Positions 1-9,864 of a DNA stretch of 64,000 bases are shown one piece after another. Each line of letters starts with the position of its first letter. Position 1 is the stretch's first letter. The stretch spans positions 124,001 to 188,000 of the forward strand of contig NZ_JAEDXU010000001.1 of NCBI RefSeq assembly GCF_017830045.1. The letters are read 5' to 3'. The position numbers and the translations under genes were made by a program. This DNA is from Enterococcus larvae. GTDB taxonomy: Bacteria; Bacillota; Bacilli; Lactobacillales; Enterococcaceae. Below the pieces are notes generated by a model, which was not told the origin of the DNA, made no database searches, and was given only the letters and a program-made list of their open reading frames with translations.

Positions 1-570
1 ATAATCCTCTGCCTCTGCAGCCATCCTCGGATCATTAGGATTAACAAAGTTCTGAGCAGAACCATGATGCTCAGAAACAATAGAGACCGAGCCTTCAAAA
101 TCATGAGAAATAATCGTTACCTCTATAGTAAACAAAGGCAACAGAGTAAAAGAAGTCATTCTCCGATAACTAACAGTCACTTCTTCCCCTTTTTGACTTT
201 TCCAAATGAAGCTCCTCAAAGCTGTCCCCTTTTCCATGTCCAGCACTCGATTCAACTCACGAACACCCTGACCGAAAGCTGTCACTTCTTCTCCGTCAAG
301 ATAAAGACGAATCGTTTGCGTATCTGCGACATTCAAAATGACCTCTTTCTTATTTGGAAAGCCATACAGCTGCTCTGCCTGCTTCATGTCAGCAATGTCA
401 AACACACCATTGATATACTGTCCTCTACTTGAAACAAAGTCCTCTGGATACCCCTCTTCGAAATTTCCACGAACGCCAATATAACCATTTGCTGTATGAA
501 AAAGTGTCTCCTGAAGTCTTAGCTCTTCATTTGTCAACGCAAAATCTCGTCTAGTCATTTGTTTACTCAT
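1..570 (-). CDS. Glycoside hydrolase family 65 (disaccharide phosphorylase type), N-terminal part
   Basis: The gene starts at ATG 570 (minus strand) behind GAGAGGAG and stays open for 190 codons to the window edge, so only the N-terminal part is visible. The start of the protein (LTNEELRLQETLFHTANGYI, then GVRGNFEEG) is the conserved beginning of GH65 N-terminal beta-sandwich domains, as in maltose, trehalose and kojibiose phosphorylases. A later stretch with ISHDF and SEHHGSAQNFVNPNDPR also fits. Family members are cytoplasmic and phosphorolyse alpha-glucosides to beta-glucose 1-phosphate; the catalytic domain lies outside the window, so the substrate cannot be assigned. The gene follows an AraC-type regulator by 71 bases on the same strand, which suggests co-transcription or local control. 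Confidence 0.8.
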   Translation of the reverse strand, partial: MSKQMTRRDFALTNEELRLQETLFHTANGYIGVRGNFEEGYPEDFVSSRGQYINGVFDIADMKQAEQLYGFPNKKEVILNVADTQTIRLYLDGEEVTAFGQGVRELNRVLDMEKGTALRSFIWKSQKGEEVTVSYRRMTSFTLLPLFTIEVTIISHDFEGSVSIVSEHHGSAQNFVNPNDPRMAAEAEDY

Positions 571-641
571 TCACCCTGCTCCTCTCTTCTTTGAGCTAAG
601 TGTACCATCATCTTGTAATCGATTTCTTTTCAAATCTTCTC

Positions 642-1481
642 TTATTTATGTCGATTTCTTATTCTCAGCTGATATTCCTTCGGTGTCAGCTGATAGCTTC
701 TTTTAAAGCTTTGGATATAGGAATGGATACTTGTAAATCCATTGTCTATTGCAATATCAGTGATTGTTTTATCCGTCGTCTGTAGTTCTCGAATTGATTT
801 GCTTAGACGAAAATCGATCAGATATTGATAAAAACTTATCTTCATTGTTGCCGTAAATATCTTTGAAAAATAAGAAACAGAATAACCTGCTGCTGATGCT
901 GCCTCTTCCAGTGTCAACGGATTCTGATAGGAACGCTCGATCAAATCTAAAACAGCTGACAGACGTTCCTTGATTTCAAATAACCGATTTTCTATTTCAG
1001 CAGGAACTCGAGTATGCTTGTACAGCTGGGTAAGAAGCTGAAGAACTTGTGAAACAATCTCGACTTCATAATAGTCAGCCTTCTGTTCATAAAGGTGACT
1101 GATTTTTTTTATTTGCTCAAGCAAAATAGTTTTATTTTTTTGAACGAGTTCAGGCGCAAAGAGCCCTTTATCCAGCTCACGAAACCATGTCTGAATAAAC
1201 TCAGAGGGAATCAGTAATGTGACCCCCTTCATCCGATCCTCCGGTTCAACAGCAAATATCTGATGGATTTCTCCACTATTAATAATTACTAACTCACCAG
1301 CTTCTAAAATATACTGCTTCCCTTCAAGTATCAAGCCAACTCTTCCAGAGGTAACAAATAGAATTTCAAGACTTCGATGCCAATGGACCGGAGAAGTCAG
1401 CTCCGGTCCGCTGAGTTGTTGATTCCAAATTTTTATCGGCAGCAGCGGGTTGTCACTTCGTACAAACTCGTGGATAGCCAT
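642..1481 (-). CDS. AraC-family transcriptional regulator with cupin sensor domain
   Basis: Predicted 279-residue regulator. The start chosen is ATG 1481, which has AAGGAGTGAG just upstream; an upstream in-frame ATG at 1520 lacks such a site. Residues of about 30-110 look like an AraC-type cupin ligand-binding domain (HWHRSLEILFVTSGRVGL, then ILEAGELVIINSGEIH). The C-terminal hundred residues hold two helix-turn-helix units (LTLEEAASAAGYSVSYFSKI and TITDIAIDNGFTSIHSYIQS) followed by the usual P-E-Y-Q-L-R ending. It probably senses a sugar and activates the GH65 gene directly downstream. It is divergent from galK, and the shared 293-base gap contains the galK promoter. Confidence 0.85.
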   Translation of the reverse strand: MAIHEFVRSDNPLLPIKIWNQQLSGPELTSPVHWHRSLEILFVTSGRVGLILEGKQYILEAGELVIINSGEIHQIFAVEPEDRMKGVTLLIPSEFIQTWFRELDKGLFAPELVQKNKTILLEQIKKISHLYEQKADYYEVEIVSQVLQLLTQLYKHTRVPAEIENRLFEIKERLSAVLDLIERSYQNPLTLEEAASAAGYSVSYFSKIFTATMKISFYQYLIDFRLSKSIRELQTTDKTITDIAIDNGFTSIHSYIQSFKRSYQLTPKEYQLRIRNRHK

Positions 1482-1587
1482 AGTTCTCACTCCTTGACAG
1501 ATTCTTCCAATCATCCCCATTAGTATAACTTATTTTCTAAAAAAATGTTCCTCCCCTCTGCGTTTCTTTTTGCAAATAGATTTATAG

Positions 1588-1605
1588 GAATCCTATTGAG
1601 GATTC
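1588..1605. repeat. 7-bp inverted repeat in the araC/galK divergent gap
   Basis: GAATCCT and AGGATTC are separated by four bases. This short dyad lies between the two divergent starts and could be an operator for either regulator. No protein can be assigned from the sequence. Confidence 0.3.
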
Positions 1606-1688
1606 ATCACATAAAAAGCAGACTTTCCACAAAGTCCCCGCCAAACCAATTAGAAATACTTGCTATTTCTTTCGTAGGATTCATCTAC

Positions 1689-1705
1689 TGTAAAACGCTT
1701 TCTAT
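1689..1705. promoter_or_regulatory. Possible catabolite-responsive element upstream of galK
   Basis: GTAAAACGCTTTC lies just upstream of the galK -35 box. It keeps the central AARCGYTTT-like core of CcpA sites but departs from the flanking consensus. The position would allow glucose repression of the gal operon. This is a weak match. Confidence 0.35.
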
Positions 1706-1711
1706 TCCCTC

Positions 1712-1740
1712 TTGAAATTATTTAGTAAATGTTTTACAAT
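1712..1740 (+). promoter_or_regulatory. Promoter of the gal operon
   Basis: TTGAAA (1712-1717), a 17-base spacer and TACAAT (1735-1740) form a near-consensus sigma-A promoter. It lies 35 bases upstream of the galK start. The -10 box is inside the inverted repeat at 1716-1757. Confidence 0.75.
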
Positions 1741-1757
1741 ATATTTACTAAATAATT
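1716..1757. promoter_or_regulatory. Perfect 15-bp inverted repeat over the galK promoter; likely GalR operator
   Basis: Arms 1716-1730 and 1743-1757 are exact reverse complements (core TTTAGTAAA / TTTACTAAA) separated by 12 bases, and they flank the -10 box. A smaller dyad GTAAA-3-TTTAC is nested at 1725-1737. LacI-family repressors bind such dyads, and a LacI-family gene (galR) is the last gene of the operon, so autoregulated repression is the natural inference. Confidence 0.6.
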
Positions 1758-1774
1758 TACCGGAGGGATTTTCT

Positions 1775-2935
1775 ATGGAATCACAGCTTCAAAAAACGTA
1801 TACCACGATTTTTAATTCAGATGAGGGGCAAGCATACTTTGCACCGGGACGAATCAACCTGATTGGCGAGCACACAGATTATAACGGCGGACATGTATTT
1901 CCAGCAGCAATTACGATTGGAACTTACGGGATTGCGGAGAAAAGAACAGATAAAAAAGTACGATTGTACTCAGAGAACTTTTCTGAGTTAGGCATCATTG
2001 AATTCAGCTTAGATGATTTGTCTTATCAAAAGGAGCATGACTGGACGAACTATCCAAAGGGAATGATTCGATATTTGATTGAGCAAGGTTTTTCCATCGA
2101 CCAAGGAATGAACATCCTTTTCTACGGCACGATTCCTAACGGTGCAGGCCTCTCTTCTTCTGCCTCTATCGAATTATTGACTGGCGTGATCGTAAATGAC
2201 TTGTTTGATTTGAATGCAGACATGCTGGATCTTGTAAAAACAGGAAAACGAGTAGAAAACGAATTTATCGGTGTCAATTCAGGTATCATGGATCAGTTTG
2301 CTATCGGTATGGGAAAAAAGGACCAAGCGATTTTACTGGACACAAATACATTGAGCTATGATCTTGTACCTGCAGTATTCGGAGAATATGTGGTTGCAAT
2401 CATGAATACTAACAAACGGCGTGAGCTAGCTGATTCTAAATACAATGAACGTCGTGCCGAATGCGAGGAAGCATTGAAAAGACTGCAGGCACAGCTGAAG
2501 ATCGATGCCTTGGGTGAACTGGATGAGCAAACCTTTGAAGATAATACGCAACTGATCGATGACGAAACCCTTATCAAACGAGCACGCCATGCTGTCACAG
2601 AGAATCAGCGAACATTAAAAGCAAAAAAAGCATTGCAAAATGGCGACCTAACCGCTTTTGGAAAATTATTGAATGCATCTCATCGCTCACTACAATTAGA
2701 TTATGAAGTAACCGGTGTCGAACTGGATACATTGGTTGAAGCAGCACAAAAACAGCCTGGTGTACTCGGCGCACGTATGACTGGAGCTGGATTTGGCGGC
2801 TGTGCCATCGCTTTGGTAAAAGAAGATGTTCTCGATACGTTTATTGAAGCAGTTGGTCAAGAGTACTCGGAAAAAATCGGTTATACTGCTGATTTCTATA
2901 AGGCACATATAGATGATGGTGCAAGAAAATTATAA
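1775..2935 (+). CDS. galK: Galactokinase
   Basis: A 386-residue GHMP kinase that phosphorylates alpha-D-galactose at C1 with ATP, the first committed step of the Leloir pathway. The galactokinase signature [12 protein letters not shown] is at residues 25-36, and the ATP-binding GHMP motif [11 protein letters not shown] at about 121-131. The C-terminal GHMP motif is seen as [10 protein letters not shown]. The start at 1775 follows CGGAGGG with proper spacing; the frame is open further upstream, but those codons run through the promoter. galE, galT and galR follow on the same strand with short gaps, forming a four-gene operon. Confidence 0.97.
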   Translation: MESQLQKTYTTIFNSDEGQAYFAPGRINLIGEHTDYNGGHVFPAAITIGTYGIAEKRTDKKVRLYSENFSELGIIEFSLDDLSYQKEHDWTNYPKGMIRYLIEQGFSIDQGMNILFYGTIPNGAGLSSSASIELLTGVIVNDLFDLNADMLDLVKTGKRVENEFIGVNSGIMDQFAIGMGKKDQAILLDTNTLSYDLVPAVFGEYVVAIMNTNKRRELADSKYNERRAECEEALKRLQAQLKIDALGELDEQTFEDNTQLIDDETLIKRARHAVTENQRTLKAKKALQNGDLTAFGKLLNASHRSLQLDYEVTGVELDTLVEAAQKQPGVLGARMTGAGFGGCAIALVKEDVLDTFIEAVGQEYSEKIGYTADFYKAHIDDGARKL

Positions 2936-2965
2936 ACAGAAAGCATTCGTAAAGGAGGAAGAAAT

Positions 2966-3961
2966 ATGTCAGTATTAGTACTAGGTGGTGCCGGATATAT
3001 CGGCTCCCATGCAGTCAGCCAATTAATAGAAAAAAACTACCGTGTTGTTGTGATTGATAACCTGTTGACAGGGCACAGAAACGCTGTGCATCCTGAGGCT
3101 GTGTTCTATGAAGGGGACATTCGAGATAAGGAATTTGTTGAAAGTGTCTTCAAAAAAGAAGTAATCGACAGTGTGATTCATTTCGCTGCCAGTTCTTTAG
3201 TCGGTGAATCCGTTGAGAAGCCACTAAAATATTTTAACAACAATGTCTACGGAATGGAGATTTTATTAGAAGTGATGGAGTCCTACGGCGTGAAGAAAAT
3301 CGTCTTCTCCAGCACTGCCGCGACTTATGGCGAACCGGAAAAATCGCCGATTGATGAAAGCTTTCCCACCAATCCAAAGAATCCTTACGGAGAAAGTAAG
3401 CTGATCATGGAAAAAATGATGAAATGGTGTGATCAAGCCTATGGAATGCGTTATGTTGCTCTACGTTATTTCAATGTAGCCGGAGCAAAGGCTGACGCTT
3501 CTATTGGCGAAGACCACACGCCTGAAACCCATCTCGTTCCTATCATCCTTCAGGTGGCATTGGGACAGCGAGACAAGCTTTCTATCTTCGGCGATGACTA
3601 TGCCACACCTGATGGAACCTGCATTCGTGACTACGTTCATGTTGAAGATCTGATTGCTGCACATATTCTAGCATTGGAATACTTGCAGTCAGGAAATGAA
3701 AGCAATGTATTCAACCTTGGAAGCAGTCAGGGCTATTCTGTCAAAGAAATGCTGGAGGCCGCTCGTGAAGTTACTGGAAAAGAAATACCTGCAGTCGTTG
3801 CGCCAAGAAGAGCAGGTGATCCAAGTATTCTAGTTGCTTCAAGTGATAAAGCAACAGAACTTCTTGGCTGGCAGCCCCAGTATACCAGTATCAAAGAAAT
3901 CATCGAAACCGCCTGGAATTGGCATACCAGCCATCCGAATGGTTATGTAGAACAGGAGTGA
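2966..3961 (+). CDS. galE: UDP-glucose 4-epimerase
   Basis: A 331-residue extended short-chain dehydrogenase that interconverts UDP-galactose and UDP-glucose with bound NAD. The N-terminal Rossmann motif GGAGYIGSH is at residues 7-15. The catalytic YxxxK is Tyr141/Lys145, preceded by the SSTAATYG segment that supplies the catalytic Ser/Thr. Length is typical for bacterial GalE. AAAGGAGG stands upstream of the ATG. It lies 30 bases after galK, and galT begins six bases past its stop. Confidence 0.97.
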   Translation: MSVLVLGGAGYIGSHAVSQLIEKNYRVVVIDNLLTGHRNAVHPEAVFYEGDIRDKEFVESVFKKEVIDSVIHFAASSLVGESVEKPLKYFNNNVYGMEILLEVMESYGVKKIVFSSTAATYGEPEKSPIDESFPTNPKNPYGESKLIMEKMMKWCDQAYGMRYVALRYFNVAGAKADASIGEDHTPETHLVPIILQVALGQRDKLSIFGDDYATPDGTCIRDYVHVEDLIAAHILALEYLQSGNESNVFNLGSSQGYSVKEMLEAAREVTGKEIPAVVAPRRAGDPSILVASSDKATELLGWQPQYTSIKEIIETAWNWHTSHPNGYVEQE

Positions 3962-3966
3962 AACAT

Positions 3967-5451
3967 ATGTCTATCAGTCAAACCGTCAGAGCCTTTGCTG
4001 ATTTAGCCATTCAAAGCGGCAGTTGGAAAGAGCTGGATCGCATTTATTTGGAAAATCGCATCCTTGGAATGATTGGAGAAGAAGCACTGGAACCAAGTGA
4101 AGATAACGCAGCTGAAGCGGACACACTTACACTTGTTGAAGCCTTGATGGCACAGGCGGAAAAAAATAAGGTCATCGGTTCTCTACAAGCAGAATATGAT
4201 ATTTTAGAAGCTCAATTAACAGATTTATTGACGCCCTCTCCTTCTGCTGTTAACGAACATTTTGCTCAGCTCTATGCACGAACACCTGATGCGGCAACAG
4301 ACTACTTCTATCGATTATGTAAGAATAATAACTATATCAAGACAAAGGCCATTGCTCAGAACATCGTTTTTCCCGCAGAAAGTGACTATGGTATACTGGA
4401 AATAACGATTAATCTTTCCAAGCCTGAAAAAGACCCAAAGCAAATCGCCGCTGAAAGAAACAGCATATCAGTCGATTATCCAAAATGCTTGCTGTGCATG
4501 GAAAATGAAGGTTACAAAGGACGAGTGAATCATCCTGCCAGAACCAATCATCGAATCATTCGAATGGCATTCGACGAAGAAATCTGGGGATTCCAATACT
4601 CTCCTTATGCCTACTATAATGAGCATGCAATCATCCTTTCACAAGAGCATCGTCCAATGAAAATCTCAAAGGAGACCTTCAAACGACTACTCGCTATTAC
4701 CGAGGTGCTGCCCCATTATTTCGTAGGCTCGAATGCGGATCTGCCGATTGTTGGAGGCTCAATTCTTTCTCATGATCATTACCAAGGCGGACGTCATACG
4801 TTTGCCATGGCAGAAGCAGCTATTGAAAAAACAGTCAAATTAGCCGGCTACGAATCCATTCAAGCAGGAATTGTCAAATGGCCGATGTCAGTGATTCGTC
4901 TACAGGGAACAGCTGTTGATGAACTGACAGAAGCAGCAGATTGGATTCTGAACAAGTGGCGTGAGTATTCGGATGAAACAGTTCAAATCAGTGCATATTC
5001 AGCTGATGGAACGCCGCATCATACCATCACACCAATTGCCCGCCGTAAAAATGAATTGTTTGAACTCGACTTAGTATTACGTGACAATAATGTTTCTGAG
5101 GAATATCCAGATGGTATTTTCCATCCTCATCAAGAGGTGCATCATATCAAAAAAGAAAATATCGGACTTATCGAAGTGATGGGCTTAGCTGTCCTTCCTC
5201 CTCGTTTAGCACTAGAGCTAAAAGAAGTGGAGCGCTACTTGCTTGATCAGGAAAATGAGTTGGCTGATTGTCACAGAGATTGGGCTGAGAAATTGAAGGC
5301 TGAGCATACAGCAACTGCTGAAAATGTTACAGCCATTGTTCAGACAGCTGTCGGAAAAGTATTTGAACAGGTGCTTAAGGATGCTGGGGTTTTCAAACGA
5401 AATCAACAGGGACAGGATGCTTTTCAAAGGTTTATCGATTATTTGCAATAA
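3967..5451 (+). CDS. galT: UDP-glucose-hexose-1-phosphate uridylyltransferase (Firmicutes type)
   Basis: A 494-residue enzyme of the long Gram-positive GalT class, which moves UMP from UDP-glucose to galactose 1-phosphate. The start is ATG 3967 with GGAGTG upstream; the frame is open upstream but overlaps galE. The SHDHYQGGRH segment around residues 270-280 carries the conserved histidines, and FHPHQEVHHIKKENIGLIEV is characteristic of this class. It is distinct from the shorter histidine-triad GalT of enterobacteria. It is the third gene of the gal operon. Confidence 0.96.
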   Translation: MSISQTVRAFADLAIQSGSWKELDRIYLENRILGMIGEEALEPSEDNAAEADTLTLVEALMAQAEKNKVIGSLQAEYDILEAQLTDLLTPSPSAVNEHFAQLYARTPDAATDYFYRLCKNNNYIKTKAIAQNIVFPAESDYGILEITINLSKPEKDPKQIAAERNSISVDYPKCLLCMENEGYKGRVNHPARTNHRIIRMAFDEEIWGFQYSPYAYYNEHAIILSQEHRPMKISKETFKRLLAITEVLPHYFVGSNADLPIVGGSILSHDHYQGGRHTFAMAEAAIEKTVKLAGYESIQAGIVKWPMSVIRLQGTAVDELTEAADWILNKWREYSDETVQISAYSADGTPHHTITPIARRKNELFELDLVLRDNNVSEEYPDGIFHPHQEVHHIKKENIGLIEVMGLAVLPPRLALELKEVERYLLDQENELADCHRDWAEKLKAEHTATAENVTAIVQTAVGKVFEQVLKDAGVFKRNQQGQDAFQRFIDYLQ

Positions 5452-6462
<1,011 letters not shown>

Positions 6463-6567
6463 TATACCCTTTTTCAAGAGCATTGAAGGTGATTTGTTCA
6501 TCAAAATACAGATCATGGCAATATGGCGTACACTCGGTTTCAATGCACATAACTTCAAAAAAAATGT

Positions 6568-6800
6568 GAGTGGGACAATAAATCTGTTCCCACTCTTTTC
6601 CGTACCCTAAATTCGAATAAACGGCGAGTCAGAAGCAGCTCCTACGGCAATAAGCCGGAATGCAACAAAAATTTGTGAAACAATTTTCGTGCATTCCGGC
6701 TTATTGTTTTGAATCACTGTGGTTGCTTATAAATTAAGCAGAACAGATGCTGAAAAGTACCTACCTGGTGCTTGTAGCTAGACACTTCTGTCTCGGCCTC
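6568..6800. repeat. Intergenic stem-loop repeat, copy A (long form)
   Basis: This element fills the gap between convergent galR and tsaD. It begins with a hairpin GAGTGGGA...TCCCACTC, has a second long hairpin (AATAAGCCGGAATGCA paired with its complement around a 25-base loop), and ends in CACTTCTGTCTCGGCCTC before a T run. Copies are found at 13251, 23054 and 30464. Compared with the 168-bp form it has about 64 extra bases before the final segment. It probably ends transcription from both sides. Confidence 0.8.
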
Positions 6801-6832
6801 GTTTTTTGCTGTTTATCAAATATACCTTTAGA

Positions 6833-7852
6833 TCAATTAAAACTCAATCCAGGTACAGCATTCAGGTAATAATCTGCTGTATGTCCCTTCTCCATCTCAA
6901 TATGTGCAGCTGCACCAATCATTGCGGCATTGTCCCCGCAAAGCTTCAATGGCGGAATGATCAATCCAACATCTGGCAATTCCTCTGCAACCATTTTTTC
7001 CAGAGCTTCACGCAAGCCCTTATTAGCCGCTACGCCCCCAGCTACAATCAGCTGCTTCACTGGATACTCTCGGCAGGCACGAAGTGTCTTTGTTGTCAGG
7101 ACTTCAATGACGCTCGCTTGAAAACTAGCTGCCAAATCTTCTTTGTTCAGGATTTCCTCTCGTTGCTCCGCATTATGAACCGTATTGATAAAGGAGCTTT
7201 TCAACCCGCTAAAGCTGAAATCATAGTTATCTTCTTTGATCATCGCTCTCGGAAAATGAAAGGTATCGCTGCCCTTATGTGCCAGCTCGTCAATTTCTCG
7301 ACCACTCGGATATGGGAGTCCCAATACTCTGCCTACTTTATCATAAGCCTCTCCAGCTGCATCATCCCGGGTTTCTCCAATAATCTGATACGCTCCGTCT
7401 TCCTTCATGTAGACTAACTCAGTGTGTCCACCACTAACTAAAAGAGCCATCAATGGAAAGCTCAGCGGTTCCACTAAACGTGCTGCATAAATATGTCCTG
7501 CCATATGGTTCACAGGGATCAAAGGTAAGTCATGTGCCCAGGCAAAGGCTTTTGCTGCAGAAACACCAATTAACAAAGCCCCTACCAGGCCAGGTCCATA
7601 GGTAACTGCAACTGCGGAAAGCTCATCAACACTGACCTCCGCTTCACTTAATGCTTCGTCAATACATAAGGTGATCTGCTCTACATGATGTCGACTGGCA
7701 ACCTCAGGTACAACACCGCCAAATCGTCGATGACTGTTTATTTGAGAAGCAATGATATTCGAAAGAACCTCACTGCCGTTTCTTATTACCGCTACACTGG
7801 TTTCATCGCAGCTGCTCTCAATTGCCAGCAGCAATTCATTTTCTGTTTCCAT
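6833..7852 (-). CDS. tsaD: tRNA N6-threonylcarbamoyladenosine transferase
   Basis: A 339-residue ASKHA-fold protein that transfers the threonylcarbamoyl group onto A37 of ANN-decoding tRNAs, acting with TsaB and TsaE. The metal-binding HMAGH motif is at residues 116-120, and CGDNAAMIG near residue 307 supplies the conserved Asp. IESSCDETS at the N-terminus is the family signature. It is the last gene of a minus-strand cluster tsaB-rimI-rimI-tsaD. Its 3' end faces galR, separated by repeat copy A. Confidence 0.97.
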   Translation of the reverse strand: METENELLLAIESSCDETSVAVIRNGSEVLSNIIASQINSHRRFGGVVPEVASRHHVEQITLCIDEALSEAEVSVDELSAVAVTYGPGLVGALLIGVSAAKAFAWAHDLPLIPVNHMAGHIYAARLVEPLSFPLMALLVSGGHTELVYMKEDGAYQIIGETRDDAAGEAYDKVGRVLGLPYPSGREIDELAHKGSDTFHFPRAMIKEDNYDFSFSGLKSSFINTVHNAEQREEILNKEDLAASFQASVIEVLTTKTLRACREYPVKQLIVAGGVAANKGLREALEKMVAEELPDVGLIIPPLKLCGDNAAMIGAAAHIEMEKGHTADYYLNAVPGLSFN

Positions 7853-7979
7853 CCCAAACAGTCCATCCTTTCGCTTCTATTTGTATAATGAACTCGTCTT
7901 TAAATTATTCTTACCGCTTCAAACCTTAAGTCATCATCTATCAAGGAGAAGCCATTCTACTGGAAGAGTATATTTCTGC

Positions 7980-8423
7980 TCACAGAATGAGCTCCATCAT
8001 CAAGCCATCTTCCTGAGGAAGATGGTAATAGTTTTTTCGCTTATGAATACATTGGAAACCAACACCTTCATAAAGCTTTTGAGCTGCCTGATTCGACGCC
8101 CTTACCTCGAGCAGCACTCGCTTGATCTGTTTTTGTTTCCAGCAGCTGATTGCTTCTTCCAATAACTTTTTTCCATACCCCTGCCCATGTTTTTCCTTAC
8201 TGACAACCACATGGGTGATATCAATTTCATCCAGTATCTGATAATAGCTGACGAATCCAGTCGGTCGTATCAGGTCATCAACTAAATACCAGCTATTCTC
8301 CTGCTCCAGATCATTTTGGAACTGTGCTTGTGACCAAGGGGAACCATAATAATAGCTTTGCTCACAAAGCTGCCAAAGCTGCTCTGAAGCTCCTTCATTT
8401 TGCTTGTTCCATTCAATCATCAT
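7980..8423 (-). CDS. GNAT acetyltransferase, RimI-like (second copy)
   Basis: A 147-residue single-domain GNAT. The acetyl-CoA loop appears as VSKEKHGQGYGKKLLEEA and the C-terminal ANQAAQKLYEGVGF-like segment is typical of RimI, which acetylates N-terminal residues of proteins such as ribosomal S18. Its first ATG overlaps the stop of the preceding RimI paralogue, so the two are translationally coupled. Whether both copies have the same target cannot be read from the sequence. Confidence 0.85.
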   Translation of the reverse strand: MMIEWNKQNEGASEQLWQLCEQSYYYGSPWSQAQFQNDLEQENSWYLVDDLIRPTGFVSYYQILDEIDITHVVVSKEKHGQGYGKKLLEEAISCWKQKQIKRVLLEVRASNQAAQKLYEGVGFQCIHKRKNYYHLPQEDGLMMELIL

Positions 8424-8977
8424 TTACTGTCATCCAACGGCTTGATCATTTCCAATGCGTCTTCTCCATCGTCATAATAAGCAGAAGTGATCTTGCTGGA
8501 AATAAACCCAGCTTTTCGATACACACTTTGTGCGTGTTTATTACTCAAACGAACTTCCAAAGACATTCTTGTACAGCTTTGAGCCTTAGCAAATGCAAAA
8601 GCCTCGTTCAAGAGAAATGTACCTAAACCTTTTCCCTGACTATTTGCGGCTACCGCAACATTTGTGATATGCCCATCAAAATCAATGATCCGACAACCAA
8701 CAAACCCAATTGTTTTACCTTCTTTTTCAGCAAGTATGTACAAGTGAGGGTTTGTCGAATGAAGCTCAGACAAAAACGCCGATCTGGTCCACGGCAGCTC
8801 TCCTGCGTAGACCTCCCGCTCGATAGAAAGCAAGTCTTTGATATCATCCGGAGTGATCTCTCTTAAAAGATAAGTATCCTCCCCAACAGTGACTGATCGT
8901 TCAGTATAGCTTGTCCGAGTTTTCTTTTTTCCAAATAATTTCCGGATAGAATCAAATTTTTTCAACGTAGTTCTCAT
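8420..8977 (-). CDS. rimI: Ribosomal-protein alanine N-acetyltransferase family (first copy)
   Basis: A 185-residue GNAT with a basic N-terminal extension of about 45 residues before the catalytic domain. The acetyl-CoA motif is VAANSQGKGLGTFLLNEA, and LEVRLSNKHAQSVYRKAGF is the RimI-type end. It overlaps the end of tsaB by 26 bases and the start of the next acetyltransferase by four. The tsaB-rimI-tsaD grouping is widely conserved in Firmicutes, which supports the RimI call; the tandem paralogue downstream is the variable part. Confidence 0.88.
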   Translation of the reverse strand: MRTTLKKFDSIRKLFGKKKTRTSYTERSVTVGEDTYLLREITPDDIKDLLSIEREVYAGELPWTRSAFLSELHSTNPHLYILAEKEGKTIGFVGCRIIDFDGHITNVAVAANSQGKGLGTFLLNEAFAFAKAQSCTRMSLEVRLSNKHAQSVYRKAGFISSKITSAYYDDGEDALEMIKPLDDSK

Positions 8978-9677
8978 CTCCCACAGAATGTTCTTTTAAC
9001 CAATTTTCCTCTGCCTCAACTCTCTTTAAATAGCGGGGAAGAAACTGGTGGATATCTTTTTCAGGTTTTTCCGCAGCGCCTAATTGAGCTAATACAACAG
9101 CAGAAGGAATCTGCCATTGTGGATACTCATTAACCACGGCTTGCGGAAGAGCCTCCTCTATCATCATACGGAATTTCTCTGTATCCTCCCCCACAAAATA
9201 GACAGCTTCATACTTACTCAAACGAGTAAGCCAAGCATCCATAGCGGTATGGTGATCTTCAATGATCGTCTCCCATTTACCCTGAACAGTATTGTACTGA
9301 TATGCACCTGTATAAACATTATTTCTACGAGCATCAAAAATCGGTACAATCAAGCCATTCACATTCAAACAGCCGGCAGCCAGTGTTAGTATACTGGAAA
9401 CGCCGACAAGCTCTTTTTTCAGCGTATAAGCCAAAGTTTTCGCCGTAGTAACACCTATTCTAAGTCCTGTATATGAACCCGGTCCCTGAGCAACGACAAT
9501 TCGATCCAAGTCCTTTGGTTTCAATTGACTTGCTTTCATCAGCTCATTAACAGCAGGCATCAATGTCATACTATGATTTTTCTTCGTTGTACTTGTGTAT
9601 TCTCCTAGAATCTTATCCTCTGCCATAACAGCAACAGACAGTGTCTGATTAGAGGTATCTATAGCTAAAATGCGCAC
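8952..9677 (-). CDS. tsaB: tRNA threonylcarbamoyladenosine biosynthesis protein TsaB
   Basis: A 241-residue ASKHA-fold partner of TsaD, needed for t6A formation in tRNA. The N-terminus (RILAIDTSNQTLSVAV) and the motif AQGPGSYTGLRIG are diagnostic. Translation appears to begin at GTG 9677. A well-spaced promoter lies upstream at 9713-9741. It heads the tsaB-rimI-rimI-tsaD cluster and is divergent from the SPFH gene. Confidence 0.95.
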   Translation of the reverse strand: MRILAIDTSNQTLSVAVMAEDKILGEYTSTTKKNHSMTLMPAVNELMKASQLKPKDLDRIVVAQGPGSYTGLRIGVTTAKTLAYTLKKELVGVSSILTLAAGCLNVNGLIVPIFDARRNNVYTGAYQYNTVQGKWETIIEDHHTAMDAWLTRLSKYEAVYFVGEDTEKFRMMIEEALPQAVVNEYPQWQIPSAVVLAQLGAAEKPEKDIHQFLPRYLKRVEAEENWLKEHSVGDENYVEKI

Positions 9678-9712
9678 AAAAAAACCAGCCTTTCCCTTTC
9701 TTTTGTCGACTT

Positions 9713-9741
9713 ATTGTAGCACATTTTCACGCCAAGGTAAA
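9713..9741 (-). promoter_or_regulatory. Promoter of the tsaB cluster
   Basis: On the minus strand TTTACC (9741-9736) and TACAAT (9718-9713) are separated by 17 bases, about 35 bases upstream of the tsaB GTG. Confidence 0.6.
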
Positions 9742-9820
9742 AACTCGAAAAATGATTTTATTCTACGAATCAATTTTAACCGCAAGTTTTCCTTTCAAAG
9801 TATTATTCTTCCTTATAAAT

Positions 9821-9833
9821 CCTATGGTATAAT
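9821..9833 (+). promoter_or_regulatory. Extended -10 promoter of the SPFH/zinc-ribbon/TPM operon
   Basis: TATGGTATAAT gives a TGn-extended perfect -10 box (TATAAT 9828-9833), 32 bases before the SPFH start. No convincing -35 box is seen, as is usual for extended -10 promoters. Confidence 0.6.
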
Positions 9834-9864
9834 ACGAATACATTCATTTAAAGGAGGAAATAAA

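Noticed and set aside
64-432. 122-residue plus-strand frame
   Set aside because: It is antisense to the GH65 coding region, which is open over the full 570 bases and matches its family.
6568-6800. Stem-loop repeats as insertion sequences
   Set aside because: They encode no transposase and I could not see target-site duplications at the ends; a non-autonomous element remains possible.
6806-7417. 203-residue plus-strand frame opposite tsaD
   Set aside because: It lies antisense to a well-supported gene and shows Cys/His/Ser-rich composition typical of a shadow frame.
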